Part shown: one piece after another, positions 35,857 to 45,281 of the stretch
Layout of the letters: the number at the start of each line of letters is the position of its first letter
Numbering within the stretch: the stretch's first letter is position 1
Source of the DNA: Pseudomonas gingeri
GTDB lineage: Bacteria; Pseudomonadota; Gammaproteobacteria; Pseudomonadales; Pseudomonadaceae
NCBI RefSeq assembly: GCF_013386165.1
Contig: NZ_JACAOS010000002.1
Location: 124,001 to 188,000 of the forward strand
DNA: 64,000 nt
Direction: 5' to 3'
Notes under the pieces: generated by a model
What the model was told of the DNA's origin: nothing
What the model saw: only the letters and a program-made list of their open reading frames with translations
The model's database searches: none
Translations under genes and position numbers: made by a program

Positions 35857-36768
35857 ATGTCAGGTCATCTGGACGGAACATTGCTCAAGGTGTTTGTGGC
35901 GATTATTGAATGCCAGGGGTTTTCGGCGGCGGCCGAGCGCCTGCATAAAACCCAGTCGACCATCAGCCAGAGTCTGCAACGCCTGGAAGAGGTGGTGGGC
36001 ACACCCTTGATCCACCGCACCAGCCGCAGCGTCAGCCTGACCCCCAGCGGCGAAACCTTCCTGATCTATGCGCGGCGCATCCTCAAGCTGCACAACGAGG
36101 CGATCAACGCCGCGCATCTGCCCAATGACCTCGCCTGCATCCATGTCGGAATGCCCGAGGACTACGCGCAATACTGCCTGGCCGGGGTCTTGCGGGATTT
36201 TCGTGAACACTTTCCCAAGGTCCGCCCGGACGTTTGCTGTGAGGCTTCGGTGGCCCTGGTCGGGCGTTTGCAACGGGGTGAGCTGGACCTGGTGCTCGGC
36301 GTGCAGCATGCCAGCCTGCAACAGGGCGAATTTCTCTGCGACGAGCCGCTGGTCTGGGTGACGGCGGATGAGCGTTCCTGGAGGGATGACGCGTCGGTAC
36401 CGCTGGCGGTCTATGCCGAGGGCTGCGCCTTTCGCGCCAATGCCATCGACGCCCTGGCCGAGGCCGGTCGGTCCTGGCACGTGGTCTACACCAGCCAGAG
36501 CCCGCGGGGGATCGGGGTGGCCATCGAAGGTGGCGAAACGGTGGGGGTGACCGCCCGCCGGTTGGTGCCGGAGGGCTGGCGGATTCTCGATGAGCGGGAC
36601 GGTTTCCCGGCCATCGAGCCGGCCCGCTTGATGCTCTGGCGTTCCTCGGCCTGCCAGGAGCCGGGGCTTGAGGCGATGGTGGAGATGCTCGGACGCCAGT
36701 TGCGACGCTCAGATCGGCTCGTGGAGCAGTGGCCGACTGCGTTGGTGGCGGGCCATGACTTGCAGTAA
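35857..36768 (+). CDS. LysR-type regulator, divergent from oxygenase operon
   Basis: A 303 aa LysR regulator. The N-terminal helix-turn-helix contains FVAIIECQGFSAAAERLHKT and STISQSLQRLEEVVG (about residues 10-50); the C-terminal domain senses an effector. ATG at 35857 follows GGCAGGAGCG; a longer frame from 35791 is less likely. It probably controls the leftward operon of oxygenase, M24 enzyme, importer and porin that begins 140 bases away. Its 3' end overlaps the convergent MFS gene by 60 bases. Confidence 0.88.
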   Translation: MSGHLDGTLLKVFVAIIECQGFSAAAERLHKTQSTISQSLQRLEEVVGTPLIHRTSRSVSLTPSGETFLIYARRILKLHNEAINAAHLPNDLACIHVGMPEDYAQYCLAGVLRDFREHFPKVRPDVCCEASVALVGRLQRGELDLVLGVQHASLQQGEFLCDEPLVWVTADERSWRDDASVPLAVYAEGCAFRANAIDALAEAGRSWHVVYTSQSPRGIGVAIEGGETVGVTARRLVPEGWRILDERDGFPAIEPARLMLWRSSACQEPGLEAMVEMLGRQLRRSDRLVEQWPTALVAGHDLQ

Positions 36769-37944
36769 CAGCAGGCTGGCGAGGACCCAGCCGGCGATCC
36801 AGGCATGGATGATGGCGAACGAGCCGCTGCTTTGCAGCAGCAGGCCGTTGGCCCAGTTTGCGCTGGCGCTGCCCAGGCCGTAGCCGACCATGCTCAGGCT
36901 CACCACCTGCAGGCTTTGCACGGGTGTCAGGCGGGCGCTGAGGTAGGCGGCCATCAGGCCCCAGACGGGAAAATAGAACAGCGCGAACAGCCCGGCGGCC
37001 AGCCAGGTCAGCAGCAGGCCGGGGTGCAGCAACAGGCCGAGCATGGCCAGGCCGAAGGCACCGATGCTGATGGCCATGACCCGCAAGGCTCCCCAGCGAT
37101 CAGCCAGCGATCCCAGTGACATCCCGCCCAGGGCGCCACAGGCGCCGATCAGGGTCCAGAGCGAGCCGGTAACCTGCGGGCCCGCGCCCAGTCGTTCGGT
37201 GACGAAGGCCGAGAGGAAGTTGAGGAACGGGCCGCTGATGCTGCCGATAAAACCACTGAGCAACAGGATATGCACGGCGACGGGCTGTTCCAGGCACAGG
37301 CGCAACCAGTGCCGGAGTACCCGAACCAGAGAGGTCGCCGACTGGGGGCGGGTGTCCGGTTGGCGGGCGAGGGGCGCCAGGCCCCAGAGGGTCAGCACGG
37401 TGACGCCCAGGGTGAGCCCGGCGCAGATCAGCCAGAACGCACTTAGGGAAATGCCCTGGAGCAGGGCGATAAGAATACCGTTCAGGCAGATGGCAAAGGC
37501 CGCTCCGGAAGAGGCCAGGCCCAGCACCCGACTGCGGTGGGACGCGGGAATCACTTCGCCGGCCAGGGCGGCAATCGCGTTCCAGTTGGACACCGCGCAG
37601 GCCGAGACCAGTGCCAGGCACAAGGCGAAGGGCAGGACCCAGGGCGTGGCGACCGCCAGTGCCAGCAGCACCGGGCTGAGCAGCATGGTCAGGCGCACCA
37701 TGTTCAAGGGGCTGATCCAGGCGGCGGCGATCCCGCTGGCAATCGAGGCACCCATATAGAAGAGTTGCAGCAAGGCGGCGATGGAGGCGGCCTGGCTATA
37801 ACTCAGTGAGAAGTGTTGGCGGATCTCGGGTAACAGGGCGGAATAAAGAAAAATACTGAATCCGTGGGTACTGGCATTGCAGCAGGTGAATATAAAAGCG
37901 AGCAGGCCAAGTGTTCTGGTTGGGGAGTTTTTTATGATTGCCAT
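36709..37944 (-). CDS. MFS transporter (12-helix)
   Basis: Inner-membrane permease of 411 aa with twelve hydrophobic helices. The motif SLADRWGALRVMAIS after helix eight marks the second half; the N-terminal half contains PEIRQHFSLSYSQAASIAAL. It resembles YbfB/CynX-type or general drug/metabolite MFS proteins. The start is placed at ATG 37944; the frame continues 14 codons further upstream to a less likely start. It runs against the LysR gene at 35857, with a 60-base overlap of the two 3' ends. Substrate unknown. It may be an exporter of the same compound or unrelated. Confidence 0.75.
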   Translation of the reverse strand: MAIIKNSPTRTLGLLAFIFTCCNASTHGFSIFLYSALLPEIRQHFSLSYSQAASIAALLQLFYMGASIASGIAAAWISPLNMVRLTMLLSPVLLALAVATPWVLPFALCLALVSACAVSNWNAIAALAGEVIPASHRSRVLGLASSGAAFAICLNGILIALLQGISLSAFWLICAGLTLGVTVLTLWGLAPLARQPDTRPQSATSLVRVLRHWLRLCLEQPVAVHILLLSGFIGSISGPFLNFLSAFVTERLGAGPQVTGSLWTLIGACGALGGMSLGSLADRWGALRVMAISIGAFGLAMLGLLLHPGLLLTWLAAGLFALFYFPVWGLMAAYLSARLTPVQSLQVVSLSMVGYGLGSASANWANGLLLQSSGSFAIIHAWIAGWVLASLLLLQVMARHQRSRPLLHEPI

Positions 37945-38415
37945 TACGCGGCCCGAAAAGTAAGTTGTTAGAAAAATCTGCAACACAATGGGGCGAAAGT
38001 AGTGATGACGCCCAATGTAAGTGCGCAGAAGTTTTTGATTTAAAGTGATAGGGCAGGGTAGCGTTTATAAGTTGAAAATAACCAGTGCTGAATACTCATG
38101 AGGCGTGTGCGAAATACTCGTGCTATTTATCTTTTAACGACAGTTTTACTGCAAAAGCGACCTTGAACGCTTACACCTGCTGTCAGGAGCGCCCCCTCTG
38201 TAGGAGCGAGCTTGCTCGCGATGGATCTGAGAGCGCCACGGTACACCAGGCCCTCAGCGGTATCGTTGACGACCATCGCGAGCAAGCTCGCTCCTACAGG
38301 GGGGGCGTCGTCGCCGGCAGGGTTATTTTGTAGGACGATAGACAAAAAGGAATGTTACCCACCCCCGGCACCATGCGATGCTTGGCACTGTCCGGCCCTT
38401 GGTGAGTGTCTTTTC
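37945..38415. other. Gap between divergent MFS and LysR genes, with REP doublet
   Basis: No coding region is visible. It should hold the promoters of the MFS gene (leftward) and the LysR gene (rightward). A REP doublet fills 38199-38298. Confidence 0.4.
38199..38298. repeat. REP doublet (GAGCGAGCTTGCTCGCGA type)
   Basis: TGTAGGAGCGAGCTTGCTCG at 38199-38218 and its exact reverse complement ending at 38298. It is the same subtype as the doublet at 23524-23624. Confidence 0.87.
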
Positions 38416-39363
38416 TTGAAACGCAAAATGCCCGCGCTCAATGCGCTCAAAGCCTTCGAAGTCGCTGGTAGCACCGGCAGTTTTACCCGTGCTGCCGAGC
38501 TGCTGAACGTGACCCAGAGCGCCGTCAGCCGCCAGGTCCGTCAGCTTGAGGAGCAACTGGGCGAAAGCCTGCTGGAGCGCCGTCATCACCACCTTGAATT
38601 GACCACTGCCGGGCGTGTCCTGCTGCGTGCGCTGCATCAGTCCTTCGACAAGATCGAGATGACCGTGCGCGGCATCCAGGAGAAGAACCACGCCAACCGC
38701 CTGCGCATCAATGCGCCGCCGACCTTTACCAGTCGCTGGTTGCTGCCACGCCTGGGGCGCCTGCGCCAGCAGCACCCGGGGCTGGAGTTGAGCATCACCA
38801 CGCGCCTGCAGGACAGCCTGGCCGAAACCAGTACCCTGGATTGCGCGATCCGCTTTGGCGACGGTGAATGGGATGGCCTGGACAGCTCGCTGCTGATGCA
38901 TGAGCGGCATATCGCCGTCTGTTCGCCGAGCCTGTATGCCCGCGAACTGAGCGGGCAGGAAGAGATCGACCTGAATCGCCTGACCCTGCTGCATGTGCTG
39001 GCCAAGGAAGACCAGCGTTACCTGACCTGGAAACACTGGCTGGACGCGGCGCGCATCAGTGGTGTCGATACCCTGAGCGGTTATGAGTTCGACCTGCTGG
39101 ACCTGGCGATCGGTGCCGCCGTCGACGGCCTGGGCATCACCATCGCCGACTGGCACATGGTGGCCGGCGAGCTGGCCAGCGGGCAGTTGACCCAGGTGCT
39201 CAACGTGCACGTGGATGGGCACCAGTCCTATTGGCTGGTGACACGCCAGGAGCAGACACAGATTCCCCAGTTGCAGATTTTCAGCCAGTGGTTGCAGGAA
39301 GAACTGGAGCTGGCGCGGCGGCACCTGGAGCCGTCCACGGCGGCGCTGATGCCGGTTATCTGA
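38416..39363 (+). CDS. LysR-type regulator, GcvA-like
   Basis: LysR regulator of about 315 aa. The DNA-binding part contains FEVAGSTGSFTRAAELLNVT and SAVSRQVRQLEEQLG, then the GcvA-like NAPPTFTSRWLLPRL. The start may be TTG 38416 (with GGTGAG at 38401) or ATG 38428, four residues further on. It lies in the same direction as, and 119 bases before, an aldehyde dehydrogenase gene that starts a small catabolic operon, so it probably regulates that operon. It shares the fold and DNA-reading helix with the regulator at 25195. Confidence 0.85.
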   Translation: MKRKMPALNALKAFEVAGSTGSFTRAAELLNVTQSAVSRQVRQLEEQLGESLLERRHHHLELTTAGRVLLRALHQSFDKIEMTVRGIQEKNHANRLRINAPPTFTSRWLLPRLGRLRQQHPGLELSITTRLQDSLAETSTLDCAIRFGDGEWDGLDSSLLMHERHIAVCSPSLYARELSGQEEIDLNRLTLLHVLAKEDQRYLTWKHWLDAARISGVDTLSGYEFDLLDLAIGAAVDGLGITIADWHMVAGELASGQLTQVLNVHVDGHQSYWLVTRQEQTQIPQLQIFSQWLQEELELARRHLEPSTAALMPVI

Positions 39364-39482
39364 AGGCCAGGCGGTAACCTGCATTTTTTGAATGTTTGCC
39401 GCCTGAATTAATCGTTTGTTCATCCCGCGCCGGATGACAAGACTGCTGGCTTCTCAGATAAGAAAAGTACGAGAACCAGTAC

Positions 39483-40907
39483 ATGTCTTCCCAGCGCAAC
39501 TTTGTTAACGGTCAATTCGTCGAGCCCACCGGCACTGCCCGGATCGCAGTCTATAACCCGGCCACCGAAGCCTTGATCGACCACGTGCCGGCCGCCACCG
39601 CCGCAGAGGCGATCCAGGCCGTCGACGTCGCCGACGCCGCCCAGAGGATCTGGGGCAAGCTCACCAGTATCCAGCGCGCCGAGCACCTGCGCAGTTTTGC
39701 CGACGCCCTTGAAGCCCAGGCCGAAGATATCGGCCAGGCCCTGGCGGCAGAGTCCGGCAAGAGCGTCGCCGACGCCAGCAACGAAGCCCGTTATGCGGCG
39801 CAGATCACCCGCTATCACGCCGAATGGGCGCGGCGTATCGAAGGCGAGATCATTCCCAGCGACACCCCGGACGAAAACCTGTTTCTGCAGCGCGAGCCCA
39901 TCGGCGTCGTCGCCTGCCTGATCCCGTTCAACTACCCGGTCTACACCCTGCTGCGCAAGATCGCTCCCGCGCTGATCGCCGGCAACACCGTGGTGGTCCG
40001 TCCGAGCAATAACACACCGATCTCGGCGTTTGCCATCGCCCGGGCCGTGCAGCAATCGAGTCTGCCTGCCGGGGTGTTGAATATCCTCACCATGGACCAC
40101 GACACCGCCGCCAGCGTCTGTACCCACAAGGCCGTCGGTCTGATCACCCTGACCGGTAGCGTCAACGCCGGGCGTATCGTGCTCGACTACTGCAAGGCCA
40201 ATATCGCCAAGCCGTCCCTGGAACTGGGCGGCAAGACCCCGGCGATCATCGAGGCCGATGCCGACCTGGAAGCGGCCGCCAGCGCCATCGTAGCGTCCAA
40301 GACCACCCACTGCGGGCAGTTGTGCACGGCGGTGGAGCGGGTCTATGTCCAGGAAAGCGTGTACGAGCGTTTCCTCGCGCTGCTCAAGGAGAAAATCAGC
40401 GCGGTACGGTTTGGCGACCGCGCGGTGGACGCCAGCCTGATGGGCCCGCTGGTCAATGCCAGTTCGCGGCGCAACATCCACGCCATGGTCGAACGTGCCG
40501 TGGCTGCGGGTGCGGTGCTGGAGACCGGCGGTGTGATCCCGCAAGGTCCCGGGCATTTCTACCCGCCGACCCTGCTCAGCGGTTGCCGCCAGGACATGGA
40601 GATCATCCAGGAAGAAATCTTCGGCCCGGTCCTGCCGGTGCTCAAGTACCGTGATATCGACGAGGCGCTGGCGATGGCCAACGATCACCAGTTCGGCCTG
40701 TCGTCGGTGCTCTATACCGAGAACTACCGCACGGCGATGAAAGTGGCGAATGCCATCGAGTCCGGCGAGCTGTACGTCAACCGGACCCCGGCCGACCCTT
40801 ACCAGGGTTTCCACGCCGGCTGGAAACGCTCCGGCCTGGGCGGCGATGACGGCAAGCACGGCATGCTCGAATTCACCCAGACCCGACTGGTGGTCATGAA
40901 GTATTGA
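39483..40907 (+). CDS. Aldehyde dehydrogenase, AldA-like
   Basis: NAD-dependent aldehyde dehydrogenase of 474 aa, nearest to the lactaldehyde/glycolaldehyde group (AldA). It has the general-base Glu in SLELGGKTPAII, the catalytic Cys in THCGQLCTAVER, and the C-terminal phrase TPADPYQGFHAGWKRSG that is typical of AldA-like enzymes. It starts an apparent operon with an MFS transporter, an enolase-superfamily protein and a GMC oxidoreductase. The set would oxidise an alcohol or aldehyde of a sugar or sugar acid. The ribosome binding site is weak (AAGAAAAGTACGAGAACC), and the substrate is not evident. Confidence 0.85.
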   Translation: MSSQRNFVNGQFVEPTGTARIAVYNPATEALIDHVPAATAAEAIQAVDVADAAQRIWGKLTSIQRAEHLRSFADALEAQAEDIGQALAAESGKSVADASNEARYAAQITRYHAEWARRIEGEIIPSDTPDENLFLQREPIGVVACLIPFNYPVYTLLRKIAPALIAGNTVVVRPSNNTPISAFAIARAVQQSSLPAGVLNILTMDHDTAASVCTHKAVGLITLTGSVNAGRIVLDYCKANIAKPSLELGGKTPAIIEADADLEAAASAIVASKTTHCGQLCTAVERVYVQESVYERFLALLKEKISAVRFGDRAVDASLMGPLVNASSRRNIHAMVERAVAAGAVLETGGVIPQGPGHFYPPTLLSGCRQDMEIIQEEIFGPVLPVLKYRDIDEALAMANDHQFGLSSVLYTENYRTAMKVANAIESGELYVNRTPADPYQGFHAGWKRSGLGGDDGKHGMLEFTQTRLVVMKY

Positions 40908-40914
40908 AGAAAAG

Positions 40915-41004
40915 CAGCTGCAAGTTGTGAGCTTCAAGCTGCAAGTTGGAAGTGGTAGGTGTTCAGGCCTTTGGCTTGTGGCTTACGGCTCGTGGCTTGC
41001 AGCT
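40915..41004. repeat. Imperfect long inverted repeat, third repeat family
   Basis: The stretch starting AGCTGCAAGTTGTGAGCTTC at about 40915 is a mismatched mirror of the stretch ending TCGTGGCTTGCAGCT at about 41004. The 30-base arms match at about two thirds of positions. It differs from the TGTAGGAGC doublets and lies between the aldehyde dehydrogenase and MFS genes. It may end transcription or reduce read-through. Confidence 0.6.
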
Positions 41005-41072
41005 ACCCCTAATAACAACAATTGATAGAGAGGGGCGACCGCACACTGGCGGATCGCCCGAGGTCCCACGTC

Positions 41073-42383
41073 ATGTCCAAGCCTGCTATTGCCCAGGTTC
41101 ACGCCGCCGCCACGTCCGTCAAAAGTGACAAGGGCAGCCGTTATTTCCAACTGATGTTGCTGGTCCTGGCCGCCGGAGCGATCTACCCGATCCTCTACTT
41201 GCGCCAGGTCTACCAGACCACCATGCTCGAAGTGTTTCACATCAACCACAGCGAGTTGGGCTATCTGTACTCCATGCTCGGGACGATCTTCCTGCTCAGC
41301 TACCTGCCCAGCGGCTGGCTGGCGGATCGCCTGGCGCCACGCTTCCTGATCTTCTTCTCGTTGGTGGCGACCGGCCTGTTGGGCATCTGGTACTCCACCG
41401 CGCCGTCCATGACCGGGTTGATGATCATCTTCGGTTGCTGGGGCCTGACCACCGGCCTGACCTTCTGGGCCTCGGTGCTCAAGCGCGTCAAGATGATTGC
41501 CGAGCAGTCCGAGCAAGGGCGTTTCTTCGGCATCCTCGACGGCGGCCGCGGCCTGGTGGAAGCGATGCTCGCCACCGTGGCCCTGGGGCTGTTCGCCTAC
41601 GCCACCGAAACCCGTGGTGAGTCGGCGACCGAAGGCTTCAAGCACGTGGTCTACCTGTACTCCTTTACCTGTATCGCCATCGGTTGTGTGCTGGTGTCGC
41701 TCAAGGATCCCAAGTCCGCTGCCAGCGAAAGCGCCGTGGAGCAAGAAAAGAGCAACCTGCTGCAGGACCTCGCTACCCTGGTGAAAATCCCCGAGCTGTG
41801 GCTGGTGACCGCCATCGTGTTCTGCGGTTATCACATCTTCTGGGCGACCTACAGCTTCTCCGACTACCTGCAAGGCCACGGCATGACCGCGGTCATGGCC
41901 GGGACCATCACCACCATCAAGTTGTGGATGCGTCCCATCGGTGGTATTGGCGGCGGCTACCTGGGGGACAAGTTCTCCAACGTCTCGGTGCTGATCGTTG
42001 CCCTGATTCTGGCGACCCTGGGGATCCTCGGACTGATCGTCTTCCCTTCGCTGGGCAGTGTCGGCGTGCTGGTGGTCACGGTGATCTTCATCGGCCTGAT
42101 GACCTACGCCATCCGTGGTCTGTACTGGGCGATCCTCGACACCTGCAAGCTGCCGTTGCGTATCACCGGCCTGGCCATCGGCATTGTCTCGGTGGTGGGT
42201 TACCTGCCGGACACCTTTATCCCGCTGATCAACGGCTACCTCACCGAAAACTACCCCGGCACCCTCGGCTACCAGCTGTATTTCGGCTACATCGCCTTTA
42301 TCGGCGTGCTGGGCACCCTGGCCGCCCTCGCATTGCGTGCCCGGGTGAATAAATTCAAGACCAACCACAAGGCAGGTGCCTGA
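41073..42383 (+). CDS. MFS transporter (YihN-like)
   Basis: Inner-membrane transporter of 436 aa with twelve helices. The N-terminus carries RQVYQTTMLEVFHINHSEL and the loop GWLADRLAPRFLIF. The overall pattern is like the YihN group of sugar-derivative transporters. I start at ATG 41073, after GAGGTCCCACG; an ATG-less extension to 41022 is unlikely. One base separates its stop from the next gene's start, so it belongs with the enolase-superfamily gene. It probably imports the substrate for the following enzyme. Confidence 0.75.
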   Translation: MSKPAIAQVHAAATSVKSDKGSRYFQLMLLVLAAGAIYPILYLRQVYQTTMLEVFHINHSELGYLYSMLGTIFLLSYLPSGWLADRLAPRFLIFFSLVATGLLGIWYSTAPSMTGLMIIFGCWGLTTGLTFWASVLKRVKMIAEQSEQGRFFGILDGGRGLVEAMLATVALGLFAYATETRGESATEGFKHVVYLYSFTCIAIGCVLVSLKDPKSAASESAVEQEKSNLLQDLATLVKIPELWLVTAIVFCGYHIFWATYSFSDYLQGHGMTAVMAGTITTIKLWMRPIGGIGGGYLGDKFSNVSVLIVALILATLGILGLIVFPSLGSVGVLVVTVIFIGLMTYAIRGLYWAILDTCKLPLRITGLAIGIVSVVGYLPDTFIPLINGYLTENYPGTLGYQLYFGYIAFIGVLGTLAALALRARVNKFKTNHKAGA

Positions 42384-42384
42384 G

Positions 42385-43602
42385 ATGAAAATCGTCTCCC
42401 TGGAAACCCATATCGTTGCCGTACCGCCGCCGCACATCGGGGGCATGTACTGGCTGTTCGTCAAGCTCAAGACCGACTGCGGTATTGAAGGCGTCGGCGA
42501 GATCTATGCCGCCACCTTCGGGCCCAAGGCCATGGTGCCGATCATCGAGGACGTGTTCGAGCGCTACCTGCAGGACCAGGATCCGCACCATATCGAGCGC
42601 TTCTTCCGCCAGGCCTATTCCAGCGGTTTCACCCAGCGTCCGGACCTGACCATGATGGGCGTGGTCAGCGGACTGGAGATGGCCTGCTGGGACATCATCG
42701 GCAAGGCGGCGAACAAGCCGGTCTATGAGCTGCTGGGCGGCAAGGTCAACGAGCGGTTGCGTTCCTACACCTACCTGTACCCGGTGAACAGCAAGGGCGA
42801 GTACGACTACGACGACCCGGACCTGGCGGCCGAGTGTGCCATCGAGAACATGAAGCTCGGTTTCACCGCCGTGAAATTCGACCCGGCCGGGCCTTACACC
42901 GCCTATTCCGGTCACCAGATTTCCCTGGAAGTGCTGGAGCGTTGCGAAACCTTCTGCCGCAAGATCCGCGAAGCGGTGGGCGACAAGTGCGACCTGCTGT
43001 TCGGTACCCATGGGCAGATGGTGCCGTCCTCGGCGATTCGCCTGGCCAAGCGCCTGGAGAAGTACGACCCGCTGTGGTTTGAAGAGCCGGTGCCGCCAGG
43101 CCAGGAAGACGCCATGGCGCAAGTGGCCGCCAAGACCACGATCCCGATTGCCACTGGCGAGCGGCTGACCACCAAGTACGAGTTCTTCAAGCTGTTGCAG
43201 GCCGGCGGTGCGTCGATCCTGCAGATGAACGTGGCGCGTTGCGGCGGCCTGCTGGAAGCCAAGAAGATCGCCAGCATGGCCGAGGCCTACTACGCGCAGA
43301 TCGCCCCGCACCTGTACAACGGCCCGATCGGCGCGGCGGCCAGCTTCCAACTGGCGACCTGCACACCGAACTTCCTGATCCAGGAAAGCATCATGACCTG
43401 GGGCGGTTTCCACGCCGAAGTGCTGACCAAGCCGCTGCAGTGGGAAGACGGCTACATCATCCCGTCGACCGAGCCGGGCCTGGGGGTCGAGCTGAACATG
43501 GACGTGGTGCGCAAGCACACGCCCTACACCGGACAGCGGCTGCACCTGCAAATGGCGCCGACTCCCGTCGATGTGAAAGACACGTCGCCGGCCAGAGGCT
43601 GA
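42385..43602 (+). CDS. Enolase-superfamily protein (mandelate racemase/galactonate dehydratase-like)
   Basis: A 405 aa protein with the enolase-superfamily fold (N-terminal capping domain, then a barrel). It resembles DgoD-type sugar-acid dehydratases. Two metal ligands are visible: Glu in WFEEPV (233/234) and Glu259 in ATGERL. His309 in IAPHLYNGPIG is in the place of the catalytic His of DgoD. The first metal ligand, normally Asp in the phrase I-D-F-H-G, reads G-T-H-G here (Gly207-Thr208-His209), so metal binding may differ. The gene is one base after the MFS gene and 56 bases before a GMC oxidoreductase. A cycloisomerase or dehydratase of an unusual sugar acid is my best guess. Confidence 0.8.
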   Translation: MKIVSLETHIVAVPPPHIGGMYWLFVKLKTDCGIEGVGEIYAATFGPKAMVPIIEDVFERYLQDQDPHHIERFFRQAYSSGFTQRPDLTMMGVVSGLEMACWDIIGKAANKPVYELLGGKVNERLRSYTYLYPVNSKGEYDYDDPDLAAECAIENMKLGFTAVKFDPAGPYTAYSGHQISLEVLERCETFCRKIREAVGDKCDLLFGTHGQMVPSSAIRLAKRLEKYDPLWFEEPVPPGQEDAMAQVAAKTTIPIATGERLTTKYEFFKLLQAGGASILQMNVARCGGLLEAKKIASMAEAYYAQIAPHLYNGPIGAAASFQLATCTPNFLIQESIMTWGGFHAEVLTKPLQWEDGYIIPSTEPGLGVELNMDVVRKHTPYTGQRLHLQMAPTPVDVKDTSPARG

Positions 43603-43658
43603 GCCCTCCTGCCGCCCTGGGACAGGGCGGCGTTTTCAACGAATCAGCGGTAACCTGC

Positions 43659-45269
43659 ATGACATACGACTACATCATCGCCGGCGCGGGCGCCGCCGGT
43701 TGCATCCTCGCCAACCGCCTGTCGGCTTCGGGGAAATACTCGGTCCTGTTACTGGAAGCGGGCGGCAAGGACGCTTCGTTCTGGTTCAAGATCCCGGTCG
43801 GTTTCGCCAAGATGTATTACAACCCGACCTTCAACTGGATGTACTACAGCCAGCCGCAGAAGCAACTGCACAACCGGGAAATCTATGCCCCCCGGGGCAA
43901 GGTCCAGGGTGGCTCGGGCTCGATCAACGCCATGGTCTATGTGCGTGGCCAGGCCCATGACTTCGATGACTGGGCCGCCAACGGCAATGATGGTTGGGCG
44001 TTCAAGGACGTGCTGCCGTATTTCCGCAAGCTGGAAAATCACCCCCTGGGCGATACCGAATATCACGGTGGCAGCGGGCCGATCAGCATCACGCCGATGC
44101 AGGGGCATACGCATCCGATCTGCGATGTGTTTCTCGAAGGCTGCGAGCAGTTGGGTTATCAGCGCAGCGACGACTTCAACGGGCCGAAGTTCGAAGGCGC
44201 GGGGGTCTATGACGTCAACACCCGCAACGGCCAGCGCAGCTCCAGCAGCTTCGCCCATTTGCATCCGGCCCTGAGCCGGCCGAACCTGACCGTGGAGCAC
44301 CATGCGCTGGTGGACCGGGTGCTGTTCGACAACGACCTGCGTGCCATCGGCATCTCCATCAACCAGCACGGCGTGGCGCGCTCGTTCAAAGCCAACAAGG
44401 AAGTGATCCTCTGCGCCGGTGCGGTGGATACGCCGAAGATCCTGCAACTGTCCGGGGTCGGCGACCAGAGCCTGTTGAGCGAACACCGGGTGCCGGTGGT
44501 CAAGCACTTGCCCGCGGTGGGGCAGAACCTGCAGGACCACCTGTGCGTGAGCTACTACTACAAGGCCAATATCCCGACCTTGAACGATGAGCTGGGCTCG
44601 CTGTTCGGCCAGCTCAAGCTGGGCCTGCAATACCTGCTGACCCGCAAGGGCGCGTTGGCGATGAGTGTCAACCAGGCCGGTGGGTTCTTTCGTGGCAGTG
44701 AAGAGCAGGCGCATCCGAACCTGCAGATGTACTTCAACCCCTTGTCGTACCAGATTCCGAAGAGCAACAAGGCCAGTCTCAAGCCGGAACCCTATTCGGG
44801 CTTCCTGCTGTGCTTCAACCCGTGCCGGCCGACCAGTCGCGGTAGCGTGCGGATCGCCTCGAAGAACCCGGCGGATGCGGCGCTGATCGACCCTAACTAC
44901 CTGAGCACCGAGAAGGATATCGACGAGGTGTTGCAGGGCAGCCGGCTGATTCGCAAGATCATGCAGGCACCGGCGTTGCGGGCGATCACCGTCGATGAAG
45001 TGTTGCCGGGCAAGGCGGTGAACGATGATGCGGCGATGCTGGAGTATTTCCGCGAGAACAGCGGGTCGATCTATCACCTGTGCGGTTCCTGCGCCATGGG
45101 CTCGGACCCGCAGGTGTCGGTGGTCGACAAGCGCCTGAAGGTGCATGGGATGAAGGGCTTGCGGATAGTCGATGCATCGATCTTCCCCAACGTGACTTCG
45201 GGTAATACCCACGCAGCGGTGCTGATGGTGGCGGAGAAGGGGGCGGACCTGATTCTTGAGGACGCCTGA
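43659..45269 (+). CDS. GMC-family FAD oxidoreductase (choline dehydrogenase-like)
   Basis: A 536 aa flavoprotein. The FAD-binding Rossmann motif AGAGAAGCILANRL is near the N-terminus (residues 8-21), the GMC signature PRGKVQGGSGSINAMVYVRG near 75-95, and the C-terminal His-containing segments HLCGSCAMG and NVTSGNTHAA close the active site. It oxidises an alcohol to an aldehyde (AlkJ/BetA type), and an aldehyde dehydrogenase lies two genes upstream, so the two may act in sequence. I chose ATG at 43659, since the longer frame overlaps the enolase-superfamily gene. No ribosome binding site of note was seen. A strong hairpin follows at 45282-45313. Confidence 0.9.
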   Translation: MTYDYIIAGAGAAGCILANRLSASGKYSVLLLEAGGKDASFWFKIPVGFAKMYYNPTFNWMYYSQPQKQLHNREIYAPRGKVQGGSGSINAMVYVRGQAHDFDDWAANGNDGWAFKDVLPYFRKLENHPLGDTEYHGGSGPISITPMQGHTHPICDVFLEGCEQLGYQRSDDFNGPKFEGAGVYDVNTRNGQRSSSSFAHLHPALSRPNLTVEHHALVDRVLFDNDLRAIGISINQHGVARSFKANKEVILCAGAVDTPKILQLSGVGDQSLLSEHRVPVVKHLPAVGQNLQDHLCVSYYYKANIPTLNDELGSLFGQLKLGLQYLLTRKGALAMSVNQAGGFFRGSEEQAHPNLQMYFNPLSYQIPKSNKASLKPEPYSGFLLCFNPCRPTSRGSVRIASKNPADAALIDPNYLSTEKDIDEVLQGSRLIRKIMQAPALRAITVDEVLPGKAVNDDAAMLEYFRENSGSIYHLCGSCAMGSDPQVSVVDKRLKVHGMKGLRIVDASIFPNVTSGNTHAAVLMVAEKGADLILEDA

Positions 45270-45281
45270 GTCACCTCCGAT

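Noticed and set aside
43239-43658. In-frame upstream extension of the GMC oxidoreductase frame
   Set aside because: It overlaps the enolase-superfamily gene and reads as out-of-frame shadow; the FAD motif sits close behind ATG 43659.
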